Below are positions 23,444-34,975 of a stretch of DNA of 64,000 bases, piece by piece. Within the stretch, counting starts at the first letter, position 1, and every line of letters begins with the position of its first letter. The notes below the pieces were generated by a model, which was not told the DNA's origin, did no database searches, and worked only from the letters and a program-made list of their open reading frames with translations. The stretch spans positions 39,678,423-39,742,422 of the forward strand of contig CM033394.1 in assembly GCA_019426215.1 (NCBI GenBank), given 5' to 3'. The position numbers and the translations under genes are program-made. Origin of the DNA: Buddleja alternifolia. Its lineage: Eukaryota; Streptophyta; Magnoliopsida; Lamiales; Scrophulariaceae.

Positions 23444-26400
23444 TAGGGATGTCTATCGGTTCGGTAGAAAACCGAACCGAAAATTTGGTTAACCGAGAAT
23501 TCGATTTGCCAAAAATGCGAACCGAAAATCGAATTGAGAAAATTCGGTTCGGTTCTCGATTAACCGAATTTAATTAAAAAATTTAAAAAAGAAAATTTTG
23601 GATTTTTTTAAGAATATCGGTTTTCGGTTTTTAAAATCAGTTATAACCGAAATATTTGGTTTTTTTTTAAGATTCAGTTTTTTTAATATTTGCACATAAT
23701 TTTTAGATTCTAGATTTTTTTGCACATAATTTTAAACCAATTTAGCTAAGCTCAAACTTTCAAGTGATGGAACTTTACCGACGTGTTAATATTTGCACAA
23801 ATGGCAAGTAAGATCAAGACGTTGAAAAGAGTTCGAAGACGATAATATTTACATTATTTGTGTCCAATTGTCCATTATGTTATGGATCATGAGCAAAGAG
23901 TTAGCAATGGCCATTTCAATCTTCAAAACCAAATATGTAACACATCAAAGGGAAACAATATGATTGAGTTAAAATTAATTCTCACACTCTAAAGTATGTT
24001 TGGAAATCAAATAATAATGCAGCCCTTTATTTTTGCTAGAGAGAAATTAAACAAGGATCAACAGTATTGGACAAACTCAAATGCCAAATTCGAAAAGAGA
24101 CAAGTAACTCATGCCTATTAACTTAACTACTTAAGGTTTATGTAAAAGAAGAAAATTTATCTTAACTAAAATTAAGAAAAGAGAATCTGTATGTTCCAAA
24201 TTGGAAATATCGTATGGTATAAATAACAATCAGATTCTTTAACATTAAAATAAATGGCAATCACACCATGTTAGCTATTTGAGAACTCCAAATCCACAAT
24301 CAAAAGGAACGAAACGATACTTAGTCTACAATAAATATTACACCATTCCATCAAATCCAAAATCAAAATGAACAATTCGAGGGCCGACAATACATAATTT
24401 CATCAAATTCAAAATCAAAATGAACAAATTAAAATTACTACGAGTCATTAGTCAATCAAACAGTCAACATAATTAAAATCGAAACATCATCCACTGCCAA
24501 AACACCAAATAGTCGAACACGAAGAGCAAGACGGTGTGACTTCTTTAATTCTTTATAAATCGGCAACAACTGCAAAAATATGAAAATTAGTATTGCAAAC
24601 AACAATACAACACAAAAATTATTGGAAATAACTGATAAAGAAATTTCAAAAATAAAACTATTTTACCCCGTGAAATCTTCACAAGCCAATGATGTTTGAC
24701 TCCACGCCAATGGTTGAGCTCATATCTATAAACATTAAAATTTAAACATATTATATGAACAATACGCTTAAAAACATGAAATTGACAAAATAATAAATAT
24801 TGTAAAAAATATTCATTTAAAGCATATCTTGTTCAAGTATTTTAAGAAACTCAAAACACTCCTCAATGGGAGGCACTGGAGAATGGCGAAGCCAATCCTA
24901 ACTACAAATTAAAGCTTGCGCCATTTTCTCTGTCAATGAAGCTCTAAAATCATCAATAATGCGTCCGCCAGTACTAAAAGCAGACTCTGAAGCAACAGTC
25001 GATATAGGCATGGCAAACAAATCACGAGCTACTCTAGATAAAATAGGAAATTTAGGGCTATGCACTCTCCACCAGTCAAGAAGAACAAATCCAGAAGCTT
25101 CATTATCCTCCATCTCTTCTTGCAAATACTTATCTAGCTCTGATCCTTTTGAATTTCCACTCTTCGATCTCAACTGTTGAATTTTCAGTCGTTTAGCCAT
25201 TATAAATTTGTTTTCATTGTCAAAGTCGGACTCAATCCCAGAATCACTCGTCATTGAGGACACACTTGAAGAAGAATGTGATGAAGTTGGAGTTGTAGGA
25301 GAATACATGTTCTTGTACTCCTCAAAAATGTCATAAAGAGCATTCTTTGCAAGGTTCCCCATTTCCGCTCCGCATTCATCTTCATACATGTTCCTCAAAA
25401 GAAGATCCACATACTCAAATTTTTTATAGGGGTCAAGTATAATAGCAACATATAACATTATGTTCATTTTGTCTCCGCTTAGACTTCCCCAATATTTATC
25501 GAACTTCATCCTCATTCTTTTTGCCATTTCTTTTAACTCCACATCATAACAATCGAACCACCCCTTTAAGAGATCGTCCATATAGTTGATTTCATCCATG
25601 AAATTGCTATATGTCACATATGAAGTACCGGATACTCAAAGAGTGAGGGTATAGAAGTTTCGCAGTACTTTCACCAAACGTTCAACGACGGACCAATCAT
25701 GTCCCGTAGGAAAACCTATATTTCCATAGGTCCCGACAGCCCTAAAATCAGAATGAAGGTCAGAATCAGACATCTCATATTTATCGAATACACCTTGAAA
25801 AATAATTGCGGTCTCTAGCATCAAGAAAGTAGAATTCCATTTAGTTGCGGCGTCAAGACACAATGATTTCTTACTTTCCACTTTTTCTTCAAGAACAAAA
25901 TCATTGCACTTTTTCACTCTAGCAGGTGATTGTCTGACATACCTTACAATAGTGCGAACACGCTCAACTGACTGATTAACCTCTCTTAATCCATCTCTCA
26001 CAACAAGATGTGTAATATGAGCAACACATCTCATATGCAAATATTTTCCACCCAATATAGCGGTCCCCCAATTAACATATTGTCTTCTCAAATAACCCAC
26101 TACATTGTCATTAGCAGAAGCATTATCTACCGTAATTGTAAAACTTTTGTTAATTACCCAATCAAGTAAACATTTCTCAATCAAAAACCCCATTTCATCA
26201 CATTTATGACTAGGACAAGGAATAAAATTAAGAATCACCTTCCGCATTTTCCAATCCTCAGAAATATAATGTCCAGTCAAACATAGATAAGTGATATTTT
26301 GATTAGAACTCCATGTATCGGTGGTCAATGAAAATCTTTGCCCAGACCGAGTTAAATAATTCTTCAACTTCTGTTTCTCATCAAAATAAAGCTTATAAAC

Positions 26401-27732
26401 ATCTCTTGCTAGAGTTGATCTTGATGGCATAGGAAAAATTGGGGATGCAACAGTTAATAAATGCCTCAATCCTTCTTTTTCCACGGAACAAAACGGCATT
26501 TCATCAACAACTAACATGTGAGCTACAGCTTGTCTAAGAGATTCATGATCAACTTTCCGACTAGACGTCACCTCTCTTTCTTCTCCCGTTCCACTTTGAC
26601 AATAACTTAGAATTGTATTATCTCCAACATTAGGATTATTAGGATTTTTTCTACAAGCTTTCAAATGACTATGCAATGTAGAAATTCCATTTTTTGAAGT
26701 ATTAGCCGCATAAGATTTATCACAATGTTTACATTTAGCTTTACGCTTAGCTTCATTGTCAAAGTAAACAATAAAGTCCTTCCATACGCCGGATCTTTTC
26801 TCCATTGGTTTTCTAGGTGGCGGGTCATTATTTAATTCATCTTCCTCCGGAATATCCGAAAGATGATCTAATCCAATATCTTCTTCTTGATGCGCTCGAG
26901 GAGGAGTTGAAGTAAGAATTGATGGAGATGAAGTGTCCAGTGGGGAACCAGAATTAGCTCTTTCACTTTCCATGTCTTTCTGAAAAATTTAAATAACTTA
27001 CATCACTTATATCATTATGGAAGACATACAAATTGTAAAACACATGATAAATCTGCCTCAGATTGAAAGAACAAATTATGCATTTTGTTCCCCTTCAATT
27101 TATCACATAATGAACTGATGAAGTGTGCATCGATGGTGCAAGAACAAATTCCTCTTCATTTATCACACAATTTGATAAATTGATAAATTAGAGTGGGGGA
27201 ATTACTTTAAATCAGCCAACTAATTGCTTTAAATCCACAAATTGACAAACATACTCCTCAAAATATAATTATTTACTTCGATTTGTCACACAATAGAAAT
27301 TAATGCTCGATTTGCATTTGGAAATCTTTACAAAGCATTAAGGCGGGGGAAATTGCAAAGCGGATATGGAATCTTTACCGCTATATGCGCAGTTGGAATC
27401 GAAGTCGGCGGCGAGCTGGAAGAAGCCGCGGCGGCAAGCTGTTGGAGTCGGCTGCAGAGAGGTTTCAGATTCGGCAAACGGGCAGAGAGTGTTGAGAAGA
27501 GGATTTGGGGCAGAAATGTGAATAACATATTATATACTATATGACATATATAATATGTAATAAAATATATTAAAAAAATAAAAATAATAATTCTATTTTT
27601 GGTTCGGTTAACCGAACTCTAAAGCCAAAACCGAGTCAAAATTTTTGGTTTGATTTTAGTTCGAACCGAATTTTCAATTTTCAATCCGGTTTGGGCGGTT
27701 AACCGAATTTCTAATTTTTTTGAACAGCCCTA
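23444..27732 (-). mobile_element. Nearly complete hAT transposon, 4.3 kb
   Basis: Terminal repeats TAGGGATGTC and, inverted, TAGGGCTGTT bound the element, with an exact 8-bp duplication CTTGCAGC at 23436-23443 and 27733-27740. Subterminal copies of GGTTCGGTTAACCGAA-like motifs at 23455-23660 and 27600-27710 are probable transposase-binding sites. It encodes one transposase on the minus strand. The 1.45 kb after the transposase (23444-24897) shows no gene. Confidence 0.92.
24898..26973 (-). pseudogene. hAT transposase of the BED-finger / RICESLEEPER-like type, one clear nonsense codon
   Basis: hAT transposases cut and reinsert the element. The ATG is at 26973. A BED zinc finger lies at about residues 63-110 (CKHCDKSY and HLKAC supply the ligands). 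Motifs of the RNase H-like core include TTDTWSS and ITVDNASAND, with candidate catalytic Asp residues. The C-terminal dimerisation domain shows DWWRVHSPKFPILS and TVASESAFSTGGRI. A single TGA at 25636-25638 splits the frame into 445 and 239 residues. Both parts are in the same frame, and the TGA stands where relatives have Arg, so a CGA-to-TGA change is likely. TAG at 24898-24900 may be the true end or another nonsense codon, since the next codons still resemble the family (DWLRHSPVP). Confidence 0.88.
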
Positions 27733-29924
27733 CTTGCAGCTCGTTGCCCTTCTTTTTCTTCTTCATCTTCTTCTTCTTCTTTTTTCCCTTTTTGCTTTTC
27801 TTGTTACCAAAAGCGGGAGATGAAGAAGTGTCAGCAAGCAGCACAGGCTTTACCTTCTTGATCGTTGCCTCAGCAGTGCGCAACATGTCCAATAACTCAG
27901 GAGGAGTGGCAACCTTTTTGTTCGTGTTGAAATTCACTATGAACTGATCGTAGGCAGAAGAGAGCGACTGAAGTACTAAATCAATAGCTAAGTCAGGATT
28001 TATCGACACCTCCATGTCATTGAGTTTGTTCACCAAGGCAATCATTCTCAAGACGTGGTCGGTGACCGACGTTCCTTTAGCCATGCGAGCTCTGAATAAC
28101 TCGTGAGAGACAACAAACCTCTCACGGCGTGTCTTAACGCCGTACAGCTCTTCCAGTGTAGCAAGGATTTCTGATTCGTGTTCCACAGTCTCAGACTGTC
28201 TCAATAACTTATTAGTCATGGAGGCCAGAATGAGACAACGCACATAGATATAGTCTTTATGCCATTTCTCATGCGTATCTCAAGCAGCCCTTGGAGCATT
28301 TGCCTCAGGTGCAGGCTCAATAGGCTGAGTCAAGACATAGTCAAGACTTTCAGATTGCAGCACAATCTTAAGGTTGCGATACCAGTCAGGGAAGTTCGGG
28401 CCATTTAGCGTATTAGTTTTAAGGATTATCGACAGTGGAGTTTTAGCCATTTGACTGTTACTTTACGAAACGGAAAAACATTAGCATTCACTCATAGATT
28501 ACATCCACATGAAATTATGGAAATTTTAACTTTACGTATGCTTCCACTGCTTTTCGATTTCCATCACCCCACTGACAGAGAGACGGAAAATGCAACCATT
28601 TCCAATGGGCTCGAGCCTTAAATGTCCCGACCTCATTCCATGACTCGTGAGACAATGGGTGGTAACATTGAACAGGCACGACGGCCCCATCCACATCCAG
28701 GTGGTTCTCGAGATATTTGTGTCACATTTCATGTACGTCCCGTGAACACGATGCAACCGTACAGTAGTCTGTGTTTAAGTCCGACCCATCAAATTCTCAC
28801 GCAATAACAGTGGCCAGATGGTCCCACGACTCATGGACAACTCCTTAGCTTGACTGAGACCCGTGTGCACTTCTAGTATGACCGCATGTCATAGTAGAAG
28901 GCCTAGTTGTGAGATTAGTACACTTAACTTGCCACCATTCCACGACTCGTAAGACAATGATGACAAGTCACGCTATTCCCTCTCACATCTAATGATGGAA
29001 GGCACTAGACCTAATCAAGGGGCTTACAGGCCCCCGATTTATCCATTTATGAACTTAATATGGATATGGGGTTTTTCACATACAAGGTCTCACCAATTTT
29101 AGTTATTTATCTTTCTTAGGTGATCATGCAACAAAGCATACCATATACAAGATGCTAAAGATAAATAACAACAAGCATGATATACACAAAGCGATAAATG
29201 TGATCCTAGTCAAGTCAATCCTAAAAACACCCTGAGACACAAGGTGTTGACCAATCTATTCTAAGGACCCTGACTCTACACTAAGATCTTCACAGCTCCT
29301 CGAGCTTGAACGTCTGCATCATCTTCTTCAAGATGTCTTCAACTCTGTCTTCAAATTACAACAATACAATAGAAAAAGAACCTCACCCTCTCACGTACAT
29401 AAAATGAAAACATGGCACGTAGGCCTCAAATTAAAACGATTAGTCTATGGCTCGACCCGAATCACCACATAATCACATAATACATGCTCGCATCATGCTT
29501 TCATAAACATAAATTTACCGGCTATAATTAAAGATAATCTAATTCAATTAGTGGACCAATTAATTATTTTCTAAAAATAAATTTTAGAAAATCCCATGGA
29601 AAAACACAATTCTCCATTAACCCGAAAATTAATTCAATTTCCAAAACTCTAATACTATTCTATTCTAGGAATCAATTAATATCATATTAATTTTCCAAGA
29701 ATTAAATAATAAATACACGTTTTTGAAAAATCAATGTAAAAGTCCACTTTTCCATTTAATCCGAAAAAACCCAATTGCAAAACCATTTATTTTATTCAAT
29801 TTCCAAACTCCATAAAATACCAATTTTATTTCATACTTGGAATTCGAATAAAACTCATATTCTTTGAAAGTCCATGAAGAAGTCCACTTCTTCATTTAAT
29901 CACAAAGGCCCTAAATTTTAAAAA

Positions 29925-30335
29925 ACTCGATTTCATTTTAATATCGAAAGTTAATAAAATACTAATTTTATTTCTTCCTTTCAAAATTTAAATGAAAATC
30001 CATATTTTGGAAAAACATGAAGAAATCCATTTCTTCAAAGAGAGACCAATTTAAAAAAAATCAATTTTATTCTAATTTCGAAAGTCAATAAAATATCAAT
30101 TTTATTTCGTCCTTTCAAAATTTAAATAAAAGAATCTTATTTTCGAAAATCCAATTTTATTTCAATTTCGAAAGTCAATAAAATATCAATTTTATTTCGT
30201 CCTTTCAAAATTTAAATAAAAGCCCATTTTCAAAAAAAACTCAATTTTATTTTAATCTCGAAAGTGAATAAAATATTAATTTTATTTCGTCCTTTCAAAA
30301 TATAAATAAGAGCCCATGGTTTTGAAAAGTCCATT
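29925..30335. repeat. Tandem repeat of about 90 bp, four or more units
   Basis: Each unit contains TCGAAAGTCAATAAAATA and ATTTTATTTCGTCCTTTCAA. Units start near 29930, 30055, 30148 and 30238. Spacing is uneven and the leftmost copies are more diverged. Confidence 0.85.
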
Positions 30336-30548
30336 TTTAGGTCCAAGCCTAAAAATATATTCAATTGCATTTTAAACCCAAAACATAAAATTACAAAATA
30401 ACCCCAAAGGGCCAAGTTGCAATTTAACAAAATTCAAGAAAAGCTTAGGATGCATAACCTCGGGTGGGCCGCTGCTATCAACTCAGCAGCCCACGTCCGA
30501 TTCGTCGGGGCTGCAAGCTGCTGCCCTGATTCCTACGACGTCGCAGAC

Positions 30549-30660
30549 GGACGGCGGCGCTACACTTAGTAGCGCCGTCCTCCCCGGCAGTAGCACGAAC
30601 AGCCACACTGCTGTTCGCGCCATCACACGAACTGCCGCAGTCCGTCGACGACGGCAGTTT
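30549..30660. other. Cluster of three GC-rich hairpins in the Copia leader
   Basis: Three stems follow each other. In 30549-30580 GGACGGCG...GCTAC pairs with GTAGCGCCGTCC, with a 3-base bulge. In 30593-30620 GCACGAACAGC pairs with GCTGTTCGCGC. In 30629-30660 GAACTGCCG pairs with CGGCAGTTT. They lie in a GC-rich island (about 30460-30680) within AT-rich DNA. Confidence 0.7.
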
Positions 30661-30963
30661 CGGCGGATCCGTGACTACACACGAGTGTGGTCAAGGGTTC
30701 AATTGTTCTTTTACGCCGAAGAACCCAAATACGCATGAACCTTTATGAATAAAAAATGGAGCAATCTAAGTTTTATCGAAAATGCAATTTCTCAGATTTC
30801 AAAAAAAATCATTTTTCAGATCCAAATCAATTTTCAGATTTAAACGATTTTAATCGGTCCAAAAGTAAAATCAGAAAATCAAATCCATTTCACATGCAAT
30901 AAAACAAAATTTAAAGCACATAAACATAAACATATACAAAGAATCTGAGCCATGTCAAAATCT

Positions 30964-30977
30964 TGGCTCTGATACCA
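30964..30977 (-). other. Primer-binding site, initiator tRNA-Met type
   Basis: On the minus strand TGGTATCAGAGCCA lies one base inside the 5' LTR, the standard Copia site complementary to tRNA-iMet. Confidence 0.92.
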
Positions 30978-30978
30978 C

Positions 30979-32581
30979 TATTGGGATCTCGGTACAAACC
31001 CCCCGGGGACTCCGGCGCATCAGAAGGTATACATTTAAAAATAAAGCGGCATCCCCAAAATTAGAGCTAGGTCGACATAGTACCATCGGATTCAAAAAAC
31101 TATCCTAGAGGAAGTTTTCTCGTGTTTACCACTTGAAGACCAAAAATCAGCAACATCTTTTTAAGCAACTCCCTGCTACACCTCTCCGGATGGATTTGCC
31201 CTAGCGCCCCATGTGTTGTGCCTCTAAGTTTATCCACACCTTAGCTCGTATCCAAGGACGGATCCAGGATTCACTTCTTGGGGGGGCCGAATTGCATTAT
31301 AGTACTTTTTTTTGACAATATTTATGAGTATATATTTTAATTTTTTTTAGTTTTAACAAATAATAAAATGACAATTATCATGCAAAAGAAAAACAACTTT
31401 CAATATATTTATAGTAGTTTCGAAATATAAGATAATTTTCTAAAAAGTTTACTGAAATTGTACACGACTTTCTTTCATATAATACAATTCATCTGTAATA
31501 GACTTTGTATCAATTTTCTCTACAATTCTTCACTCTATATAAGTAATGATGATAGCTTATGATTATGTAATCTTACGAAACTACTCAATCAACAAATAAA
31601 TAAATACATTCAATTATAATTAATAAATATAGACCTAGCAAAAAAAAAACCTAAAGAACATGTAAGTCGTTACACTAAAAAATATAGTTATTATTTACTA
31701 AAACTCTTGCAAAATTATAAAAGAACATAATACAATTAGTTCATAACTTGTGGCAGATAGAATCTAAATTATAGAATGATGATTGACGCTTTCTCGTTTT
31801 TAGATTTGTTAATGTTTGGTACATCAACAATCCTTTTTTATAGTTTTTTGGAAAAATATTTGTTGGTTCTAATTTTAATGTGTACAAGAGAGATTTAAAA
31901 GAAGAATCTTTATTAGTTTAACACCTAATAAGTGTAGAAGAGAGGTTTAAAAAAGAAAAAAAGAATTATTGCCAATCCAACTTCTTTAATGGTAATTACC
32001 TTTTTTTTTAATATAAAAATAAGGATATTGGCATGATAATCCGGCGCACTTGAAATTGAGAAGGAAGTCAGGAGGAATCGATCACTTAAATTTGAGAAAA
32101 GGGGTATAAAAAAATTATTGCATAAAGGAGGCAGTTTGGGATTCGAACCCCTACCCCTAGAAATTCGCAAAATAAGAGATCTTAAAATAACCAAATCTAC
32201 CAAAGGTATTATGCTCTTAGGTATAGAATACAAATATATATTATATTTGGAGGGGCCATATCATAAAATTTCATATACCCTATTGGAAAAATTCGAAGTT
32301 TCAAGGGGGCCGAGCCCCCCCCCCCCTCCCTAAATTCGCCCCTGCTCGTACCCTCAATTATCTCCACCAGTGCTAGCAAGGAGAATATTGAATCTTGGCT
32401 TATGAAATGGGTAGGAATATATTCTGGTATTCTTCGTACTCAACACATGAGTTAGAAGAATTTATTTGTGAAAGAGGTGGAAGAGATGGAGAGATAGTAT
32501 TGAAACTTTAAAACTTGTTTTTATCTTATGAAAAACTCTTGAGAGAAACTTAATTGATTAAAACTTCTTTCGAATAACAAA

Positions 32582-32616
<35 letters not shown>

Positions 32617-32678
32617 GGGTACACGCCCTACACACACATACACACTTAGTTTGTGTGTTCACACTAAAAAAGGCATGT

Positions 32679-32713
<35 letters not shown>

Positions 32714-32949
32714 TTTATTTAGTTTCCATTCTTTCTCAAACTCTCTTCCTTTATTAATTGGATATCTTTCCAACTAAAAAGATATTTCCATATATTTGAT
32801 ACATATCAAATATATCATATCTTATCAAATAAGATCATTCCATATCTTCAATATTTATACTAATATATATTTATAAGATCTTTTCATATCAATTAGTTAC
32901 GTAATTAATTAGAATAGATCCTATCAAATATATTATACGATAGATATAT

Positions 32950-32985
<36 letters not shown>

Positions 32986-34329
32986 GACTTGGTGAACAAG
33001 ATAAGCCTTCCACCAAATCTATACACATATATATACACGCCTACGTGTATAACATATATATATATATATATATATATTTCTTCTTTCATATATTAATTAA
33101 TTAGACCACTAATTAATTAATTAGTCTTTCCCAATTTAATATTCCAATATTAAATTATAATACTTTTATTAATTAAGACCACTTAATTAATTTATTCCTT
33201 TTCCCGATTAGTTAATTCCAATTAATTAATCTCTCCATTAATTCACAAAGAATTAACTAGCCAATAAGTACTACACTAAGTATTGTGTGTGACCCCTTAG
33301 GCTCATTAACAAGATAGCAATAAGTCCTACCATAGGCTAGATTAATTATTCACAATAATTAACTAGGCCTTGGATTAATTTCACCAATTAACCCAAGGCA
33401 CCTATTGATCGTGGTTCGATGTCTAGTAACGTCGCCACGACTTCCTAGATGTTAACGATGAAAATGCAAACCTCTCCAGATTTCGATCTTTGTGTGAGTC
33501 GAATCCCTTCATTTTTTTTCCCGTCTAAGACATAGGGTTTGGCGACGGTCGAAACCTTAATAGCCTCAAAAACTATGACTATGTTGGTTCAACTAATGAT
33601 CCGGTCTTCTAAGCAAGGATCACCAATCCCTTTTATAAGACAATGCTCTGGCCAAAGACTTTTAGATCATTCAGTTTCACTCAACATCATAGGAAATACC
33701 GGGTACATATGACCTTGGATGAATCCCCTCCTACTGTCAATTGTTCCGCTATAACTACCAGACTATACCCAACATACATGCCGTATGACTCTCCTGGAGT
33801 GCACGTGCATATCAAAGCAGAGTGGGTACTACCCTTTCCAATGGCATCTCAGGTCTAAGGATTATCTTACACTACGAAAACCGAAGGACTCCAAGTTCGA
33901 CAGCACCAACGAGGAATCCTTGCTAGGCCGTTCAATCCCATACCATTGTTGGGCCGTTCAATTCCATACCAAAGTATGGATCTTCATACATGTATTGGTT
34001 ATACCATCCATCGACAATGGAACGCATCGACCTCTTGGGAGAGTTACACACACGAACAAGTCTTGACGAGGCCAGTGATATCCTACATCTTACAGCCTCT
34101 AAGACTTAGAACAGATTTAGGATTACGGTCTTTGAGAGCATTCCATATTTATCCGGACCGCTCCCCTAACCATATATATGTAATTCATGAGATCTCTTTA
34201 TCTATACTAACACTAGTTATAACAATAAAGAAGCATTCCGTAATAAGTTTGATATAATCTAAATGATAAGACTGACATAGTGTTAATGTTCAAGCCAACA
34301 GATGGCTCACTGGACACATAACACTTTCA
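30979..34329 (-). repeat. 5' LTR of the large Copia-type element, interrupted
   Basis: Homologous to 19650-21555, but about 1.4 kb longer because of a hAT-like insertion (31253-32344) and roughly 300 bases of extra AT-rich DNA with TA microsatellites around 32650-32985. About 30 bases near 33930-33965 appear duplicated as well. Confidence 0.88.
31253..32344. mobile_element. hAT-like non-autonomous element, 1.09 kb, in the Copia 5' LTR
   Basis: Ends CAAGGACGGATCCAGG and, inverted, CAGGGGCGAATTTAGG match at 11 of 16 positions. CTCGTATC (31245-31252) and CTCGTACC (32345-32352) are an 8-bp duplication with one mismatch; the other LTR shows the empty site. A C-run near 32319-32330 and a matching G-run near 31290 lie just inside the ends. 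No transposase is present. Confidence 0.8.
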
Positions 34330-34975
34330 AATTCATCATCGCCTCCACCTATTTGATGGAGTTTGTAACGGCTCCAATGGGTACCTAGATCTGTAAAAAC
34401 TGTTCGAAGCCAATACAGAACATTTTCTTGTCAGAGATTGAGTGACAATGGATCTTCCTCGCTGCCATTTGGACAGCTTGGCTTGCATGGAACAAATTTA
34501 TTTTCGAGAGCAAGCATGAGTTTCTACAACAACTTGTGCTGTCCACAAAACGTATGGCTACGGATTTGGCGAATGCATTTCTGGATAATACAAACACGAA
34601 CATGAAGACTCATAGGGGTGACCAGATTTGGGCTAGACCTAGAAAAAGTTACTGGAAGTTGAACACGGATGGAAGTGTCTTCCAAGATGCCCACACGGCT
34701 GCAGGGGGAGGCATACTGAGAAATGACTTGGGAGAATGGAAATGGGGTTTTAGCTATAAAATGGGACGAAAGACTATTACGGAGGCTGAAATTTTGGCTC
34801 TTCGTCAAGGGTTGAGTTTTGCTTGGGATTACGAAGCTTGAAATGGAAGTTGATTCGGAAGTTGTACTCCTTCTGATTCAAAAGGGCGATTCTGCTACCC
34901 ATCCATTGGATGTATTATTGATGATTGTCGGAAACGTTTTGCTCAACCATCTCTTTTGCTTGGCTAGGTTTCACA
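34330..34975 (+). pseudogene. LINE ORF2 fragment: RNase H domain
   Basis: After the Copia insertion the LINE frame resumes. FLAAIWTAWLAWNKFIFE is followed by WKLNTDGSV, GGILRNDLGEWKWGF and TEAEILALRQGL, the RVT_3-type RNase H of plant LINEs with its first Asp and the Glu. A stop near 34840 and a frame change to EVDSEVVLLLIQKG show decay. The expected C-terminal H-x-x-R-x-x-N part is missing after about 34975. Confidence 0.82.

Larger units (their letters stand above)
23325..28450 (-). pseudogene. Copia-type gag, split by a hAT transposon
   Basis: The ATG is at 28448-28450. The N-terminal part carries LNGPNFPDWYRNLKIVL, the usual Copia gag start. TGA at 28280-28282 interrupts it, after which 27674-28243 continues through a UBN2-type gag domain into a Lys-rich linker. 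At GNELQ the hAT element 23444-27732 is inserted. On its far side the linker resumes and reaches a CCHC knuckle, CFNYKKKGH-stop-KDQC, in which the second Cys is Tyr and a Trp position is TAG. The protein is thus dead by several mutations besides the insertion. Confidence 0.85.
28451..30963 (-). other. Long leader of the large Copia-type element
   Basis: The leader lies between the primer-binding site and the gag ATG. It contains the tandem block at 29925-30335 and the hairpin cluster at 30549-30660. No coding sequence was recognised in the remainder (28451-29900). Confidence 0.6.
19650..34329 (-). mobile_element. Copia-type element, 14.7 kb with nested insertions, gag only
   Basis: LTRs are 19650-21555 (3') and 30979-34329 (5', enlarged by insertions). 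AATTC duplications flank it at 19645-19649 and 34330-34334. A tRNA-iMet primer-binding site lies inside the 5' LTR. The leader of about 2.5 kb is unusually long and holds tandem repeats and GC-rich hairpins. Only gag is recognisable; no protease, integrase or reverse transcriptase was found between gag and the 3' LTR (21571-23325). It is therefore a non-autonomous derivative. The LTRs differ at about one base in ten in the first 135 positions, so the insertion is old. Confidence 0.88.
9740..34975 (+). mobile_element. L1-type LINE, internally deleted and split by three insertions
   Basis: Pieces of one plus-strand non-LTR retrotransposon lie in order: a pyrimidine-rich leader (9740-9936), ORF1 with a DUF4283 domain (9937-10418, then 11388-11580), the ORF1 zinc knuckle and tail (18434 to about 19330), the reverse-transcriptase zinc-binding domain (about 19331-19649), and RNase H (34330-34975). 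Each piece resumes where the previous one stops, across a perfect target-site duplication (ACCATGGT, GGAGG, AATTC). The endonuclease and reverse transcriptase expected between ORF1 and the zinc-binding domain are missing, so an internal deletion lies near 19320. No poly(A) tail or flanking duplication of the LINE itself was found. Confidence 0.85.

Noticed and set aside
27720..27947. Phe-rich plus-strand open frame
   Set aside because: Complement of the Lys-rich gag linker.
30030..30330. Regularly spaced repeats that might suggest a CRISPR-like array
   Set aside because: Units are contiguous, AT-rich and lie in a plant retrotransposon leader; there are no unique spacers.
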